From assembly GCF_015354575.1 (NCBI RefSeq), contig NZ_JACAFQ010000007.1, positions 62,001 through 126,000 of the forward strand: a stretch of DNA of 64,000 nt. The letters are read 5' to 3'. This DNA comes from Pseudomonas sp. UFMG81 (GTDB lineage: Bacteria > Pseudomonadota > Gammaproteobacteria > Pseudomonadales > Pseudomonadaceae). Every line of letters starts with the position of its first letter. The stretch's first letter is position 1. Shown here piece by piece: positions 20,869 through 31,585 of this stretch. A program made the translations under genes and the position numbers. Below the pieces are notes generated by a model. The model had not been told where the DNA came from. It worked only from the letters and a program-made list of their open reading frames with translations, and did not search any database.

Positions 20869-21978
20869 ATGCACGGCGAATCTCCGATCAAACGTCGCGA
20901 ATCCCGCAAAATCTGGGTCGGCAATGTGCCGGTGGGTGGCGATGCCCCCATCGCGGTGCAGAGCATGACCAACACCGACACCAACGACGTCGCCGCCACT
21001 GTGGGGCAGATCCAGCGCCTGGTCGATGCCGGCGTGGACATCGTCCGCGTCTCGGTACCAGACATGGACGCTGCCGAAGCGTTCGGCAAGATCAAGAAAC
21101 TGGTCAGCGTGCCGCTGGTCGCCGACATCCACTTCGACTACAAGATCGCCCTGCGTGTGGCTGAACTGGGCGTCGATTGCCTGCGCATCAACCCAGGCAA
21201 CATCGGCCGTGAAGACCGTGTGCGCGCGGTGGTCGATGCCGCCCGTGACCGCGGCATCCCGATCCGTATCGGCGTCAACGCCGGCTCGCTGGAAAAGGAC
21301 CTGCAGAAAAAGTACGGCGAACCGACCCCAGCCGCGCTGGTCGAGTCGGCGCTGCGCCATGTCGAGCACCTCGACCGCCTCGACTTCCAGGACTTCAAGG
21401 TCAGCGTCAAGGCCTCCGACGTGTTCATGGCCGTCGAAGCCTACCGCCTGCTGGCCAAGCAAATCATCCAGCCGCTGCACCTGGGTATCACCGAAGCCGG
21501 TGGCCTGCGTTCGGGGACGGTGAAATCCGCCGTCGGCCTCGGTATGCTGCTGGCCGAAGGCATCGGTGACACCATCCGTATCTCGTTGGCGGCCGACCCG
21601 GTCGAGGAAGTGAAGGTCGGCTACGACATCCTCAAGTCGCTGCACCTGCGTTCGCGTGGCATCAACTTCATCGCCTGCCCGAGCTGCTCGCGGCAGAACT
21701 TCGATGTGGTCAAGACCATGAACGAGCTGGAAGGGCGCCTGGAAGACCTGCTGGTACCGCTGGACGTGGCGGTGATCGGTTGCGTGGTCAACGGCCCGGG
21801 CGAAGCCAAGGAGGCGCACGTCGGCCTCACCGGCGGTACGCCAAACCTGATCTACATCGATGGCAAGCCATCGCAGAAGCTGAACAACGACAACCTGGTC
21901 GACGAGCTGGAAAAGCTCATCCGCCAGAAAGCGGCCGAAAAGGCCGAGGCCGACGCGGCGCTGATCGCCCGCGGCTGA
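20869..21978 (+). CDS. ispG: 4-hydroxy-3-methylbut-2-enyl diphosphate synthase IspG
   Basis: IspG is a [4Fe-4S] enzyme in the MEP route to isoprenoids; the bacterial type takes electrons from flavodoxin. The 369-residue protein has [42 protein letters not shown], and the cluster ligands in [14 protein letters not shown] and [20 protein letters not shown]. It begins three bases after rodZ. The Fe-S requirement again fits the nearby isc genes. Confidence 0.97.
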   Translation: MHGESPIKRRESRKIWVGNVPVGGDAPIAVQSMTNTDTNDVAATVGQIQRLVDAGVDIVRVSVPDMDAAEAFGKIKKLVSVPLVADIHFDYKIALRVAELGVDCLRINPGNIGREDRVRAVVDAARDRGIPIRIGVNAGSLEKDLQKKYGEPTPAALVESALRHVEHLDRLDFQDFKVSVKASDVFMAVEAYRLLAKQIIQPLHLGITEAGGLRSGTVKSAVGLGMLLAEGIGDTIRISLAADPVEEVKVGYDILKSLHLRSRGINFIACPSCSRQNFDVVKTMNELEGRLEDLLVPLDVAVIGCVVNGPGEAKEAHVGLTGGTPNLIYIDGKPSQKLNNDNLVDELEKLIRQKAAEKAEADAALIARG

Positions 21979-22002
21979 CAGACAGATTCGAAAGGACTTT
22001 TC

Positions 22003-23292
22003 GTGAGCAAATCGCTGCAAGCCATCCGTGGCATGAACGACATCCTGCCCGACCAGTCGCCACTGTGGCGCTATTTCGAGGGCACCGTGGCCGGCCTGCT
22101 GGACAGCTACGGCTACAGCCAGATCCGCACGCCGATCGTCGAGTTCACCGAGCTGTTCAAGCGCTCGATCGGTGAGGTCACCGACATTGTCGAAAAAGAG
22201 ATGTACACCTTCGAGGACCGCAACGGCGATTCGCTCACCCTGCGCCCCGAAGGCACCGCCGCCTGCGTGCGTGCGGTGCTCGAGCACGGCATCACCGGCA
22301 ATGGCCAGGTGCAGAAGCTCTGGTACATCGGCCAGATGTTCCGCCACGAGCGCCCGCAGAAGGGCCGCTACCGCCAGTTCCACCAGATCGGCGTGGAGGT
22401 GTTCAACCTCGACGGCCCGGACGTCGACGCCGAGCTGATCATGCTCACCTGGCGCCTGTGGGGCTTGCTGGGCATTCAGGACGCGGTCGAGCTGCAGCTC
22501 AACAGCCTGGGCACCAGCGAAGCCCGCGCGCGCTACCGCGAGGCGCTGGTCGAGTATCTCTCGGCGCGCCTGGAGCAACTGGACGAAGACAGCCAGCGCC
22601 GCCTGAAGAGCAACCCGCTGCGCATCCTCGACAGCAAGGATGCGAACACCCAGGCGGTGCTGGTCGGCGCGCCCAAGCTTGAGGACTATCTCGACGAAGA
22701 GTCCCGCGTGCATTTCGAAGGCCTCAAGGCCCGCCTCGACGCCGCTGGCATTCCGTTCGTGATCAACACCAAGCTGGTGCGTGGCCTGGACTACTACAGC
22801 AAGACCGTGTTCGAGTGGGTCACCGACAAGCTCGGCGCCCAGGGCACCGTCTGTGCCGGTGGCCGTTACGACGGCCTGGTCGAGCAGATGGGCGGCAAAC
22901 CAACGCCGGGCGTCGGTTTCGCCATGGGCATCGAGCGCCTGATCCTGCTGCTGGAAACGCTGGGCAAGGTGCCCGAGTCGATCAGCCGCACCATCGACGT
23001 CTACCTCTGCGCCTTCGGCGAGCCAGCAGAGCTGGCCGGCCTGCGCCTGAGCGAGAGCCTGCGCGACCGTCTGCCGGGCCTGCGCCTGGCGGTCAACGCC
23101 GGTGGCGGCAGCTTCAAGAGCCAGTTCAAGAAAGCCGACAAGAGCGGCGCGCTGTTCGCCCTGATCCTCGGTGACGACGAACTGGCCAAGCAAGCAATCG
23201 GCGTCAAGCCCCTGCGTGGCCAGGGCGAACAACAGAACATTGCCTGGGATGCTCTTGCCGAGCACCTGGAAACCGCGATCGCCCAGGCGTAA
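22003..23292 (+). CDS. hisS: Histidine-tRNA ligase
   Basis: HisS charges tRNA-His. The 429-residue class II synthetase starts at a GTG with AAAGGA seven bases upstream ([20 protein letters not shown]). Motif 2 is [17 protein letters not shown]...[16 protein letters not shown], the histidine-A loop is [15 protein letters not shown], followed by [16 protein letters not shown] and motif 3 [11 protein letters not shown]. The C-terminal anticodon-binding domain spans about residues 325-429. Confidence 0.97.
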   Translation: MSKSLQAIRGMNDILPDQSPLWRYFEGTVAGLLDSYGYSQIRTPIVEFTELFKRSIGEVTDIVEKEMYTFEDRNGDSLTLRPEGTAACVRAVLEHGITGNGQVQKLWYIGQMFRHERPQKGRYRQFHQIGVEVFNLDGPDVDAELIMLTWRLWGLLGIQDAVELQLNSLGTSEARARYREALVEYLSARLEQLDEDSQRRLKSNPLRILDSKDANTQAVLVGAPKLEDYLDEESRVHFEGLKARLDAAGIPFVINTKLVRGLDYYSKTVFEWVTDKLGAQGTVCAGGRYDGLVEQMGGKPTPGVGFAMGIERLILLLETLGKVPESISRTIDVYLCAFGEPAELAGLRLSESLRDRLPGLRLAVNAGGGSFKSQFKKADKSGALFALILGDDELAKQAIGVKPLRGQGEQQNIAWDALAEHLETAIAQA

Positions 23293-23330
23293 CGCGGTTC
23301 AACAACGAATAGGCGAAAAGGAGTATTGGG

Positions 23331-23969
23331 GTGTCGAGTAACGATGATGAGCTGGCCGGCGTCAAGGACTGGTGGAACCGCAACGGCAAGCCGCTGCTGA
23401 CCGGCGCCTTGCTGGCTGGCGTGGTGGTGATGGGCTGGCAGACCTGGCACAAGTACCAGGCCAACCAGGCGCAAGGTGCCTCGGCGCTGTACCAGGCCCT
23501 GCTGGAAACTTCGCTGACCCCAGACGGCAAGCCCGACACGACCAAGGTCGCCGAGCTGTCCGGCAAGCTCAAGAGCGAGTTTGGCGGCAGCGCCTATGCC
23601 CAGTACGGTAGCCTGTTCGTGGCCAAGGTCGCGGTCGAGAGCGGCAAGCTCGACGACGCCGCCACTGAGCTCAAGGGCGTGATGGACAAGCCGGCCGACG
23701 CAACGCTGGGTGAAATCTCGCGCCAGCGCCTGGCCCGTGTGCTCGCCGCCCAGGACAAGGCCGAAGACGCCCTCAAGCTGCTCGACGGCGACACCGACAA
23801 GGCCTTCCAGGCCAGCCGTGAAGAACTCAAGGGCGACCTGCTGGTACAACTGGGCCGCGCCGACGACGCGCACAGCGCCTACGAAAAAGCCAAGGCCGCG
23901 CTGTCCGACGACGCCGCGATCGGTGGCCTGCAACTGAAGCTGGATGACCTGGCCAAAGGGGACGCCTGA
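23331..23969 (+). CDS. yfgM: Ancillary SecYEG translocon subunit (YfgM family)
   Basis: This single-span membrane protein has a periplasmic TPR-like domain; relatives bind SecYEG and the chaperone PpiD. The 212-residue product starts at a GTG with GGAG upstream. Residues 1-20 are cytoplasmic (DDELAGVKDWWNRNGKPLL), residues 21-37 are the span (TGALLAGVVVMGWQTW), and the rest is helical repeats ending LQLKLDDLAKG. bamB begins one base after its stop, the usual neighbour. Confidence 0.88.
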   Translation: MSSNDDELAGVKDWWNRNGKPLLTGALLAGVVVMGWQTWHKYQANQAQGASALYQALLETSLTPDGKPDTTKVAELSGKLKSEFGGSAYAQYGSLFVAKVAVESGKLDDAATELKGVMDKPADATLGEISRQRLARVLAAQDKAEDALKLLDGDTDKAFQASREELKGDLLVQLGRADDAHSAYEKAKAALSDDAAIGGLQLKLDDLAKGDA

Positions 23970-23970
23970 A

Positions 23971-25113
23971 GTGAAGGGTTGGAAAACAGCAGCTGTGCTC
24001 ACCCTTGCCGTGCTGGCAGCGGGTTGCAGCAGCAACAGCAAGAAGGAACTGCCCCCGGCCGAGCTGACCAAGTTCACCGAGGAAGTGGTACTCAAGAAGC
24101 AGTGGAGCCGTTCGATCGGTGACGGCCAGGGCGAAACCTACAACACCCTGGTACCGGCCATCGAGAACGACCGCATCTATGCCGCCGATGTCACCGGCAA
24201 GGTGTTCGCCCTCAACCGCCTCGACGGCGACGTGGTCTGGAAGAAAGACCTCGAGCTGCCGGTTTCCGGCGCGGTCGGCGTCGGTTACGGCCTGGTCATG
24301 CTGGGCACCCTCAAGGGCGAGGTCGTCGCCCTGGATTCGAGCACCGGCGAAGAACGCTGGCGCTCGCGCGTCACCAGCGAAGTGCTGGCACCGCCCGCCA
24401 ACAACGGCGACGTGGTGGTGGTACAAACCCAGGACGACCGCCTGATCGGCCTCGACGCCGCCACTGGCGACCGTCGCTGGATCTACGAGAACACCCCGGC
24501 CGTGCTCACCCTGCGTGGTACCGGTGCGCCGATCGTCACCAACCGCCTGGCCATCGCCGGCCTGTCCACCGGCAAGGTAGTCGCGGTAGACATCAGCAAC
24601 GGTGTACCGGTGTGGGAAAGCCGCGTGGCCATCCCGCAAGGTCGCTCCGAGCTGGACCGCGTGGTGGACATCGACGGCGGCCTGCTGCTGTCCGGTGGCA
24701 CCCTGTACGTCAGCACCTACCAAGGCCGCGTCGCCGGCCTGGACCTGGAAAGCGGCCGTGTGCTGTGGCAGCGCGATGCCAGCAGCTACGTCGGCGTCGC
24801 CCAGGGCTTCGGCAACGTCTACGTGAGCCTGGCTTCGGGCACCGTGGAAGGGGTCGACGAGCGCTCCTCCAGCGCCCTGTGGAGCAACGACAGCATGGCC
24901 CGTCGTCAGCTGTCGGCACCCGAGGTGTACTCCAGCTACGTGGCAGTAGGTGACTTCGAGGGTTACCTGCACCTGCTCAGCCAGGTCGATGGTCGTTTCG
25001 TCGGCCGTGAACGTATCGACAGCGATGGCCTGCGCGCCCGCCCACTTGTGGTCGGCGACACCATCTACGTCTTCGGCAACAGCGGTAAGCTCGAGGCACT
25101 GACCATCCGCTGA
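23971..25113 (+). CDS. bamB: Outer membrane assembly lipoprotein BamB
   Basis: BamB is the beta-propeller lipoprotein of the BAM complex that folds outer-membrane proteins. The product is 380 residues from a GTG start that follows the yfgM stop directly. It has a lipoprotein signal ending VLAAGC (Cys19), then propeller blades with repeated PQQ-like text such as GKVFALNRLDGDVVWKKDLE, GEVVALDSSTGEERWRSRV and GRVAGLDLESGRVLWQRD. Two hairpins follow the gene. Confidence 0.96.
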   Translation: MKGWKTAAVLTLAVLAAGCSSNSKKELPPAELTKFTEEVVLKKQWSRSIGDGQGETYNTLVPAIENDRIYAADVTGKVFALNRLDGDVVWKKDLELPVSGAVGVGYGLVMLGTLKGEVVALDSSTGEERWRSRVTSEVLAPPANNGDVVVVQTQDDRLIGLDAATGDRRWIYENTPAVLTLRGTGAPIVTNRLAIAGLSTGKVVAVDISNGVPVWESRVAIPQGRSELDRVVDIDGGLLLSGGTLYVSTYQGRVAGLDLESGRVLWQRDASSYVGVAQGFGNVYVSLASGTVEGVDERSSSALWSNDSMARRQLSAPEVYSSYVAVGDFEGYLHLLSQVDGRFVGRERIDSDGLRARPLVVGDTIYVFGNSGKLEALTIR

Positions 25114-25174
25114 AGCTATGCTTGAGCCCGTTCGCGGGCTCAGGTAGCGGCGTAGGAAACGCCGCCCGAACTCC

Positions 25175-25205
25175 GGCCGCTGCCTTGCAGCGGCCTTTGC
25201 ATTTT
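25175..25205 (+). terminator. Terminator-like hairpin between bamB and der
   Basis: GGCCGCTG, loop CCTTG, CAGCGGCC form a perfect 8-bp stem followed by TTTGCATTTT. A second hairpin with a UUCG tetraloop (TGAGCCCG-TTCG-CGGGCTCA) lies just upstream at about 25124-25143. The T-run is interrupted, so der may still receive read-through. Confidence 0.55.
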
Positions 25206-25230
25206 CAAGAATTCAAGAGTGGAGAGCCGC

Positions 25231-26694
25231 ATGGTTCCCGTAATCGCCCTGGTGGGCCGCCCGAACGTCGGCAAATCCACCATGTTCAACCGCCTGACCA
25301 AGACCCGCGATGCCATCGTCGGCGACCTGTCGGGCCTGACCCGTGACCGCCAGTACGGCGATGCCAGCTGGCAGGGTCGCTCGTACATCCTCATCGACAC
25401 CGGCGGTATCACCGGCGACGAAGTGGGCATGGACGAGAAGATGGCCGAGCAGTCGCTGATGGCCATCGAAGAAGCCGACTACGTATTGTTCCTGGTCGAT
25501 GCCCGCGCCGGCATGACCGCCGCCGACCAGATGATCGCCGACCACCTGCGCAAGCGGAACAAGTCGGCCATCCTGGTGGCCAACAAGATCGACAACATCG
25601 ACCCGGACATTGCCCGCGCCGAGTTCTCACCGCTGGGCATGGGCAACGCCATCCCGGTGGCCGGCTCCCAGGGCCGCGGCATCAACGCCCTGATGGAATC
25701 GCTGCTCGGCCATATTCCGCGTGATGAAGATGAAGAAGCGCTCGACCAGGATGTCGCCGAAGGCGAAGAAGCCGTGCGCATTCCTGGCCCGAGCGAGAAG
25801 GATGGCATCAAGATCGCCATCATCGGCCGCCCGAACGTGGGCAAGTCGACGCTGGTCAACCGCATGCTCGGCGAAGAGCGCGTGGTGGTGTACGACCAGC
25901 CGGGCACCACCCGCGACAGTATCTACATCCCGTTCGAGCGTGATGGCGAGAAGTACACCTTCATCGACACCGCCGGTGTGCGCAAGCGCGGCAAGATCCA
26001 CGAGGAAGTCGAGAAGTTCTCGGTGGTGAAGACCCTGCAGGCGATCAAGGACGCCAACGTGGTGGTCTTCGTCATGGACGCCCGCGAAGGTGTGGTCGAC
26101 CACGACCTCAACCTGCTGGGCTTCGCCCTGGAAGCGGGCCGCGCCATCGTCATCGCCCTGAACAAGTGGGACGGCATGGAGCCGGGCGAGCGCGACTACG
26201 TCAAGACCGAGCTGGAGCGCCGGCTGTTCTTCGTCGACTTCTGCGACATCCACTTCATCTCCGCCCTGCACGGCACTGGCGTTGGCAACCTGTACAAGTC
26301 GGTGCAGGCCGCGTTCAAGTCGGCGGTCACCCGCTGGCCGACCAGCCGCCTGACGCAGATCCTCGAAGACGCCATCAGCGTGCACCAGCCGCCGCTGGTC
26401 AACGGCCGCCGCATCAAGCTGCGCTACGCCCACCTGGGTGGGGCCAACCCGCCGCTGATCGTGATCCACGGCAACCAGACCGAGAAGGTGCCCAACTCCT
26501 ACTCGCGTTACCTGGAGAACACCTACCGCCGCGTGCTCAAGCTGGTCGGTACGCCGATCCGCATCGAGTACAAGGGCGGTGAGAACCCGTACGAGGGCAA
26601 CAAGAACACCCTCACCGATCGTCAGGTCAACAAGAAGCGCCGCTTGATGTCGCACCACAAGAAGGCCGAGAAGAAGCGCCGCGACAAGCGCTGA
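25231..26694 (+). CDS. der: Ribosome biogenesis GTPase Der
   Basis: Der (EngA) is an essential tandem GTPase acting in 50S subunit maturation. The 487-residue protein has two G domains, each with GRPNVGKST (residues about 8-16 and 184-192), DTGGI / [10 protein letters not shown] switch regions and NKID / NKWD motifs. A KH-like C-terminal domain and a basic tail ([11 protein letters not shown]) follow. The ATG at 25231 has GGAGAG upstream; a GTG four codons earlier is less likely. Confidence 0.97.
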   Translation: MVPVIALVGRPNVGKSTMFNRLTKTRDAIVGDLSGLTRDRQYGDASWQGRSYILIDTGGITGDEVGMDEKMAEQSLMAIEEADYVLFLVDARAGMTAADQMIADHLRKRNKSAILVANKIDNIDPDIARAEFSPLGMGNAIPVAGSQGRGINALMESLLGHIPRDEDEEALDQDVAEGEEAVRIPGPSEKDGIKIAIIGRPNVGKSTLVNRMLGEERVVVYDQPGTTRDSIYIPFERDGEKYTFIDTAGVRKRGKIHEEVEKFSVVKTLQAIKDANVVVFVMDAREGVVDHDLNLLGFALEAGRAIVIALNKWDGMEPGERDYVKTELERRLFFVDFCDIHFISALHGTGVGNLYKSVQAAFKSAVTRWPTSRLTQILEDAISVHQPPLVNGRRIKLRYAHLGGANPPLIVIHGNQTEKVPNSYSRYLENTYRRVLKLVGTPIRIEYKGGENPYEGNKNTLTDRQVNKKRRLMSHHKKAEKKRRDKR

Positions 26695-26709
26695 TTCCGT
26701 GCTGGCTTC

Positions 26710-26780
26710 TTCGCCGCCAAGCCGGCTCCCACAGGGTGTGCGCAAGCCACAATACCTGTGGGAGCCGGCTTGCCGGCGAT
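26710..26780. repeat. Inverted pair of REP elements (REPIN)
   Basis: TCGCCGCCAAGCCGGCTCCC (from 26710) pairs with its near-complement ending GCCGGCTTGCCGGCGA (to about 26780); the arms include CCACAGG / CCTGTGG. This is the GCCGGCAAGCCGGC subclass, between der and the aminotransferase. Confidence 0.85.
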
Positions 26781-26894
26781 AGGGCCCTTTGACCCACCGC
26801 AATCCCCCTATTGTTTCAACCTTTTTCCTGACTGCTTGATCCGCTATGCTCGGGCTCCACCCCGTGCCGGACAAACCCCAGGAAAGAGGGCTCC

Positions 26895-28043
26895 ATGATC
26901 CGCAGCAAACTGCCGAACGTCGGCACGACCATCTTCACCACCATGTCGCAGCTCGCGATGCAGACCGGTGCGCTCAACCTCTCGCAAGGCTTCCCCGACT
27001 TCAACGGCCCCCAGGCCCTGCTCGACGCTGTCGGCCGCCATGTAGCGGCGGGACATAACCAGTATTGCCCCATGACCGGCTTGCCCGCCCTGCGCCAGCA
27101 GGTCGCGGCGAAGGTGGCCAGGCTGTACGGGGCGCAGGTCGATGCCGACCAGGAAGTGACCATCACCCCGGGCGCCACCGAAGCGATCTTCTGCGCGATC
27201 CAGGCCGTTATCCACCCAGGCGACGAAGTGATCGTCTTCGACCCCAGCTACGACAGCTACGAGCCTTCGGTGGAACTGGCCGGTGGCCGCTGCGTGCATG
27301 TGCCGCTCAACGACGGCAGCTTCAGCATCGACTGGCAGCGGTTCAGCGATGCGCTGAGCCCGCGCACGCGGATGGTCATCCTCAACTCGCCGCACAACCC
27401 CAGCGGCGCGCTGATCAGCCGTGATGACCTTGACCAGTTGGCAAGGTTGATCGCCGACCGCGACATCTACCTGGTCAGCGACGAGGTCTACGAACACTTG
27501 ATCTACGACGGCGTGCGCCACGCCAGCGTGCTGGCCCACGAACAGCTCTACCAGCGCGCCTTCGTCATCAGCTCGTTCGGCAAGACCTACCACGTCACCG
27601 GTTGGAAGACCGGCTATGTGATCGCGCCGCCCGCACTCAGTGCCGAACTGCGCAAGGTGCACCAGTACGTGAACTTCTGCGGCGTCACGCCCTTGCAGTG
27701 CGCGCTGGCCGACTTCATGGCCGAGCACCCCGAGCACATCGACGAACTGCCGAGCTTCTACCAGGCCAAGCGCGACCTGTTCTGCGACCTGCTACAGGCC
27801 TCACGCTTCACCTTCACCCGCACCCCGGGTACCTACTTCCAGCTGGTGGACTATTCGCAGATTCGCCCTGACCTGAACGACGTCGACATGGCCCTGTGGC
27901 TGACCCGCGAACATGGCGTGGCCAGCATCCCAGTGTCGGTGTTCTACCAGCAACCCATCCCCGAGCAACGCCTGGTGCGCCTGTGCTTTGCCAAACGTGA
28001 GGAGACGCTGCGACTGGCGGCGGAAAAGCTATGCGCGATCTGA
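26895..28043 (+). CDS. PLP-dependent aminotransferase (methionine/glutamine-type, YbdL-like)
   Basis: The 382-residue class I aminotransferase has LNLSQGFPDFNGPQALLDAV, YCPMTGLPALRQQVA, the substrate tyrosine region FDPSYDSY, the NSPHNPSG motif, SDEVYEHLIYDG, and the PLP lysine at Lys230 (SSFGKTYHVTGWKTGY). This text is closest to the methionine aminotransferase/glutamine transaminase K group (YbdL), enzymes that transaminate methionine, its keto acid or glutamine. It overlaps the next gene by 13 bases. That gene is an omega-amidase candidate, so the pair would convert glutamine to 2-oxoglutarate through ketoglutaramate. Substrate preference is inferred. Confidence 0.88.
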   Translation: MIRSKLPNVGTTIFTTMSQLAMQTGALNLSQGFPDFNGPQALLDAVGRHVAAGHNQYCPMTGLPALRQQVAAKVARLYGAQVDADQEVTITPGATEAIFCAIQAVIHPGDEVIVFDPSYDSYEPSVELAGGRCVHVPLNDGSFSIDWQRFSDALSPRTRMVILNSPHNPSGALISRDDLDQLARLIADRDIYLVSDEVYEHLIYDGVRHASVLAHEQLYQRAFVISSFGKTYHVTGWKTGYVIAPPALSAELRKVHQYVNFCGVTPLQCALADFMAEHPEHIDELPSFYQAKRDLFCDLLQASRFTFTRTPGTYFQLVDYSQIRPDLNDVDMALWLTREHGVASIPVSVFYQQPIPEQRLVRLCFAKREETLRLAAEKLCAI

Positions 28044-28822
28044 GTGAACTGCCGAACCTGAAAATCGCCCTGGTGCAGACCACCCTGGCCTGGCACGACC
28101 GCGAGGCGAACTACGCCCACTTCGACGAACTGATCGCCCAGGCCGGCGAGGTCGACCTGGTGATCCTGCCGGAGATGTTCACCACCGGTTTCTCCATGGA
28201 CTCCGAACAGCTGGCCGAGCCGGAAAACGGCCCCACCTACAAGTGGCTCAAGGCCCAGGCCAAGAAGGCCAATGCGGTGATCACCGGCAGCGTGATCATC
28301 CAGGCCGCCGATGGCAGCCACCGCAACCGCCTGTTGTGGGCGCGCCCGGATGGCGAGATCCTGCATTACGACAAGCGCCACCTGTTCCGCATGGCGGGGG
28401 AGCACAAGCACTACACCCCCGGCGAGCGCCAGGTGCAGTTCGAGCTCAAGGGGTGGCGCATTCGCCCGCTGATCTGCTACGACCTGCGCTTCCCGGTGTG
28501 GAGCCGCGACGCCCAGGACACCGACCTGCTGCTGTACACCGCGAACTGGCCGGCGGCGCGGCGCACGCACTGGAACCGGCTGCTGCCGGCGCGGGGTATC
28601 GAGAACCTGTGCTTCGTGGCGGCGGTGAACCGAGTGGGCACCGATGGCAAGGGCTTCGCCTACTCCGGCGACAGCCAGGTACTGGACTTCCAGGGCGAGA
28701 GCCTGCTCAGCGCGGGCGAGGCAGACGGGGTGTTCACCGTGGTGCTGCGGGCGGCGGAGCTGGCGGCGTATCGCACGCGCTTCCCGGCCAACCTGGATGC
28801 CGATAGCTTCGAATTGCAATGA
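28031..28822 (+). CDS. Nitrilase-family omega-amidase (YafV-like)
   Basis: The 263-residue protein is a carbon-nitrogen hydrolase with the complete catalytic triad Glu48 (LPEMFTTGF), Lys115 (YDKRHLFRM) and Cys149 (LICYDLRFPVW). The YafV/NIT2 subgroup hydrolyses alpha-ketoglutaramate and alpha-ketosuccinamate. The start overlaps the aminotransferase by 13 bases, which indicates translational coupling and supports the joint transaminase-amidase role. It converges on piuB with only two bases between the stops. The assignment to omega-amidase rather than another amidase is from family resemblance and context. Confidence 0.85.
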   Translation: MRDLSELPNLKIALVQTTLAWHDREANYAHFDELIAQAGEVDLVILPEMFTTGFSMDSEQLAEPENGPTYKWLKAQAKKANAVITGSVIIQAADGSHRNRLLWARPDGEILHYDKRHLFRMAGEHKHYTPGERQVQFELKGWRIRPLICYDLRFPVWSRDAQDTDLLLYTANWPAARRTHWNRLLPARGIENLCFVAAVNRVGTDGKGFAYSGDSQVLDFQGESLLSAGEADGVFTVVLRAAELAAYRTRFPANLDADSFELQ

Positions 28823-28824
28823 CC

Positions 28825-31341
28825 TCATCGCGGCTGCGCTTCACCGAGCAGCCCCTGCAACGCCGCATCTACCCCTGCGGCCATACCGTGCAAGCTGCCG
28901 CACACATACACACAGGCACCGTCGTCGATCCAGCGCTTGAACTCGGTGGCCTGCTGCAGCAGCGCATCCTGCACATAGACCTTCTCGGCCTGGTCGCGTG
29001 AAAACGCCAGGTCCAGCCGCTGCAAGTCACCCTTGGCCAACCAGCCCTGAAGCTCTTCGCCACACAGCAGGTCGTGGGCACGATTGCGTTCGCCAAACAG
29101 CAGCCAGTTGCGCTGCTCGCCGTTGGCAATGCGTGCCCGCAGCAGGCTGCGCAAGCCGGCCAGGCCGGTGCCGTTGCCGATCAGCACCATTGGCGCCGCA
29201 GCGTCGGGCAGGTGGAAGCCGCTGTTACGGCGCAGGCGCGCGCTGAGCGTGCCGTCCAGCGGCAGGTACTCGGTCAGCCAGCCCGACCCCAGGCCCAGGT
29301 GGCCATCGGCGTGACGCTCCTGGCGCACGATCAGTTCCAGCACGCCATCGCTGGCGATGGAGGCGATGGAGTATTCGCGGGCACTCAGCGGGATCAGGGC
29401 ATCGACCAGCGCCTGGGCGTGCAAACCGACCAGGTGCTCGCGGCTATGCGGCAGTTGGCGCCCGGCCAGGGCCTGGGCGAGGGTTTCGCGCAGGCCGTCG
29501 AGCTGTACCGGGCTCTGCGGATCCAGGCCAAGGCCGGCGAGCAAGGCATCCACTCGTGGCTGACCGTTGCGCGGCAGGATTTCGACCAGATCACCTGCTT
29601 CCCAGGTCGCCGGTGTTTCAGGCAGCAATTGCAGCCGGTACACCGGTGCCCCTTGGCTGCCCGGGTTCAGCAGGTCGCGCCGGGTCAGGCGCCAGTTGCC
29701 GAAGCGCGGTGGTTGCCAGGCGGCCACCGGGCGCGCGCCGGTCAGTTGCGCCAGCTCCTGCTGCCAACGTTGCAGCGCGGCCGGGTCGGCGTTGTCCACT
29801 TCCACCGGGCTGAAGGCGCTGCTGGCACCGCGCTCGCCGAGCCAGGCTTGCAGGCGGCGAGCGAAGCCGCAGAAGTGCGGGTACTGGCGGTCGCCCAGGG
29901 CGAGCAGGGCGTAGTCCAGATGCTCCAGCGCCCAGGGCTGGCCAAGCACTTTGCGTTCGAAGCCGCGGGCGCTGTCCGGCGCCTCGCCGTCGCCGAAGGT
30001 ACTGACCACGAACAGCGCGCGCTTGGCCTGGCGCAGTTCCTGCTCACCCAGCTCGGCCAGGGGGCGTACCTGCACCGGCAAGCCGGCTGCCTGTAGCTGC
30101 CCGGCGCTTTGCCAGGCCAGTTGCTCGGCAAAACCGCTCTGGCTGGCGAAACCGATCAGCCAGCTGTCGCCTGTGTTGGCGGTATCGCCCACCGCGCCAC
30201 GGGCGGCACGCACCTGGCGTTTCTTGCGTCGGCGGTCGAGGTACAGCAGCCAGCCGGTGACGAAGAACAGCGGCATGGTCAGGCTGGCGAGGGTGACGAT
30301 GATCCGCCCCGGCAGGCCGAAGTATTCACCCACATGCAGGGCATACACGCTTTGCAGCAGTTGGGCCTTGAAGGACTTGTCGGTGTAGCGGTCATGCTTC
30401 TTCACCTGGCCGGTGGCCGGGTCAAGCACCAGGGTGTTGAAGGCACGGGGGTGGTCGGCGTTGTCCAGCAGGTAGAACAGGTTGGCCGGCTGGCCGCCGA
30501 CCGGTGGCAGGCGCAGGTTGTAGGTGGCCAGCCCAGGGCCGGCGGCGGCCTTGAGGTTGGCCCAGATGGCGTCGTAGTCGACCACTAGCGGCGGGGCGTT
30601 GTTGTCGACCTTGGGCGGGCCATGGCGGCCACCACGGCCTTCGCCGCGCTTCTGTTCACCGGCCGCTGGTGGGTCGGCCAGCAGCTTGTTCAGGCCCGCG
30701 CGGTACCACTCGTAGGACCAGAACAACCCAGTCAGGGCGAACAGCAGGTAGAACAGCAGGCACCAGGTGCCGAACACCGCGTGCAGGTCCCAGTTGAAGG
30801 CGCGGCCCTTCTTGGCCCAGTCCAGGGTCAGCCAGGTCCGCCAGTTCAGGGCCTTGCGAGGCCAGCGCAGGTACAGGCCGGAGAGGCAGAAGAACACCAG
30901 CATCAGGGTGCAGGCACCGGTAATCTGCCGGCCAGTGTCACCCATGGCCAGGAAACGGTGGAGCTTGAGCATGAGGTTGAAGAAGCCTTGCCCGGCCACT
31001 TCGCCCTTGAGCTCGCCGGTGTACGGGTCGGCGTAGCGCAGTTCGCCACGGCGCTCGCCCGGTGGTGGCATGAAGAAGATGCGTGCGGCATTGCCTTCGC
31101 GTACGTCGACCCACAGCATCGACACCTTGTCGTGTTGCTGGGCTTCGACCCGCTGCACCAGCTCGGCCGGTGGCAGCACACCTTCGGCGCGTACCTGCAC
31201 CTTGAGCACATCGGCATTGAATGCGCGCAGCAGTTCTTCCTGGAACGAGTACAGGGCGCCGGTGATGCCCATCAAGGCCAGCACCAGGCCAGCGGTGATG
31301 CCAAAGAACCAGTGCAATTGGAACAGCGTCTTCTTCACCAC
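28825..31341 (-). CDS. piuB: PiuB: PepSY-domain membrane protein fused to a flavodoxin/NADPH reductase
   Basis: This 838-residue inner-membrane protein begins [20 protein letters not shown]. Four membrane spans enclose PepSY text (near residues 10-35, 145-170, 190-212, 345-370). A flavodoxin-like domain (about 395-520: [39 protein letters not shown]) then joins FAD- and NADP-binding domains like CysJ ([32 protein letters not shown] at the end). I prefer the GTG at 31341, where AAGGTG lies six bases upstream; GTG at 31350 is the alternative. It sits behind piuA and a terminator. A role as ferric-siderophore reductase is inferred. Confidence 0.88.
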   Translation of the reverse strand: MVKKTLFQLHWFFGITAGLVLALMGITGALYSFQEELLRAFNADVLKVQVRAEGVLPPAELVQRVEAQQHDKVSMLWVDVREGNAARIFFMPPPGERRGELRYADPYTGELKGEVAGQGFFNLMLKLHRFLAMGDTGRQITGACTLMLVFFCLSGLYLRWPRKALNWRTWLTLDWAKKGRAFNWDLHAVFGTWCLLFYLLFALTGLFWSYEWYRAGLNKLLADPPAAGEQKRGEGRGGRHGPPKVDNNAPPLVVDYDAIWANLKAAAGPGLATYNLRLPPVGGQPANLFYLLDNADHPRAFNTLVLDPATGQVKKHDRYTDKSFKAQLLQSVYALHVGEYFGLPGRIIVTLASLTMPLFFVTGWLLYLDRRRKKRQVRAARGAVGDTANTGDSWLIGFASQSGFAEQLAWQSAGQLQAAGLPVQVRPLAELGEQELRQAKRALFVVSTFGDGEAPDSARGFERKVLGQPWALEHLDYALLALGDRQYPHFCGFARRLQAWLGERGASSAFSPVEVDNADPAALQRWQQELAQLTGARPVAAWQPPRFGNWRLTRRDLLNPGSQGAPVYRLQLLPETPATWEAGDLVEILPRNGQPRVDALLAGLGLDPQSPVQLDGLRETLAQALAGRQLPHSREHLVGLHAQALVDALIPLSAREYSIASIASDGVLELIVRQERHADGHLGLGSGWLTEYLPLDGTLSARLRRNSGFHLPDAAAPMVLIGNGTGLAGLRSLLRARIANGEQRNWLLFGERNRAHDLLCGEELQGWLAKGDLQRLDLAFSRDQAEKVYVQDALLQQATEFKRWIDDGACVYVCGSLHGMAAGVDAALQGLLGEAQPR

Positions 31342-31399
31342 GTCTCTCACCTTGTAGGGCTGCCGCGACCTGCGCGGCGTGCATTATGCCTTGATACGC

Positions 31400-31427
31400 A
31401 AAAGCCCCGTTCAGTAACGAACGGGGC
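31400..31427 (-). terminator. Terminator between piuA and piuB
   Basis: Read on the minus strand, GCCCCGTTC, loop GTTACT, GAACGGGGC form a perfect 9-bp stem followed by TTTT. It lies 160 bases after the piuA stop and 59 bases before the piuB start. Confidence 0.8.
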
Positions 31428-31463
31428 CGCGGGTTGTTCAGTGGATGGCACGTTGCCTGTGCT

Positions 31464-31540
31464 GCCCCTATCGCCGGCAAGTCGGCTCCCACAGGGGCCT
31501 GTGATAATCCTGTGGGAGCCGGCTTGCCGGCGATAGGGGC
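31464..31540. repeat. Inverted pair of REP elements (REPIN)
   Basis: The 32-bp arms starting GCCCCTATCGCCGGCAAG and ending GCCGGCGATAGGGGC match except for one base, with a 13-base spacer. They lie between piuA and its terminator. Confidence 0.88.
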
Positions 31541-31585
31541 CGGTACAGGCACCGGCACCCTCAAGCAATCAACCCAGACCCATCA

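Noticed and set aside
19801..23265. Very long open frame (over 1,100 codons) on the minus strand opposite pilW, rodZ, ispG and hisS
   Set aside because: It mirrors four well-identified genes, has no recognisable protein text, and its His/Asp/Gln/Val-rich composition is typical of the antisense frame of high-GC coding DNA.
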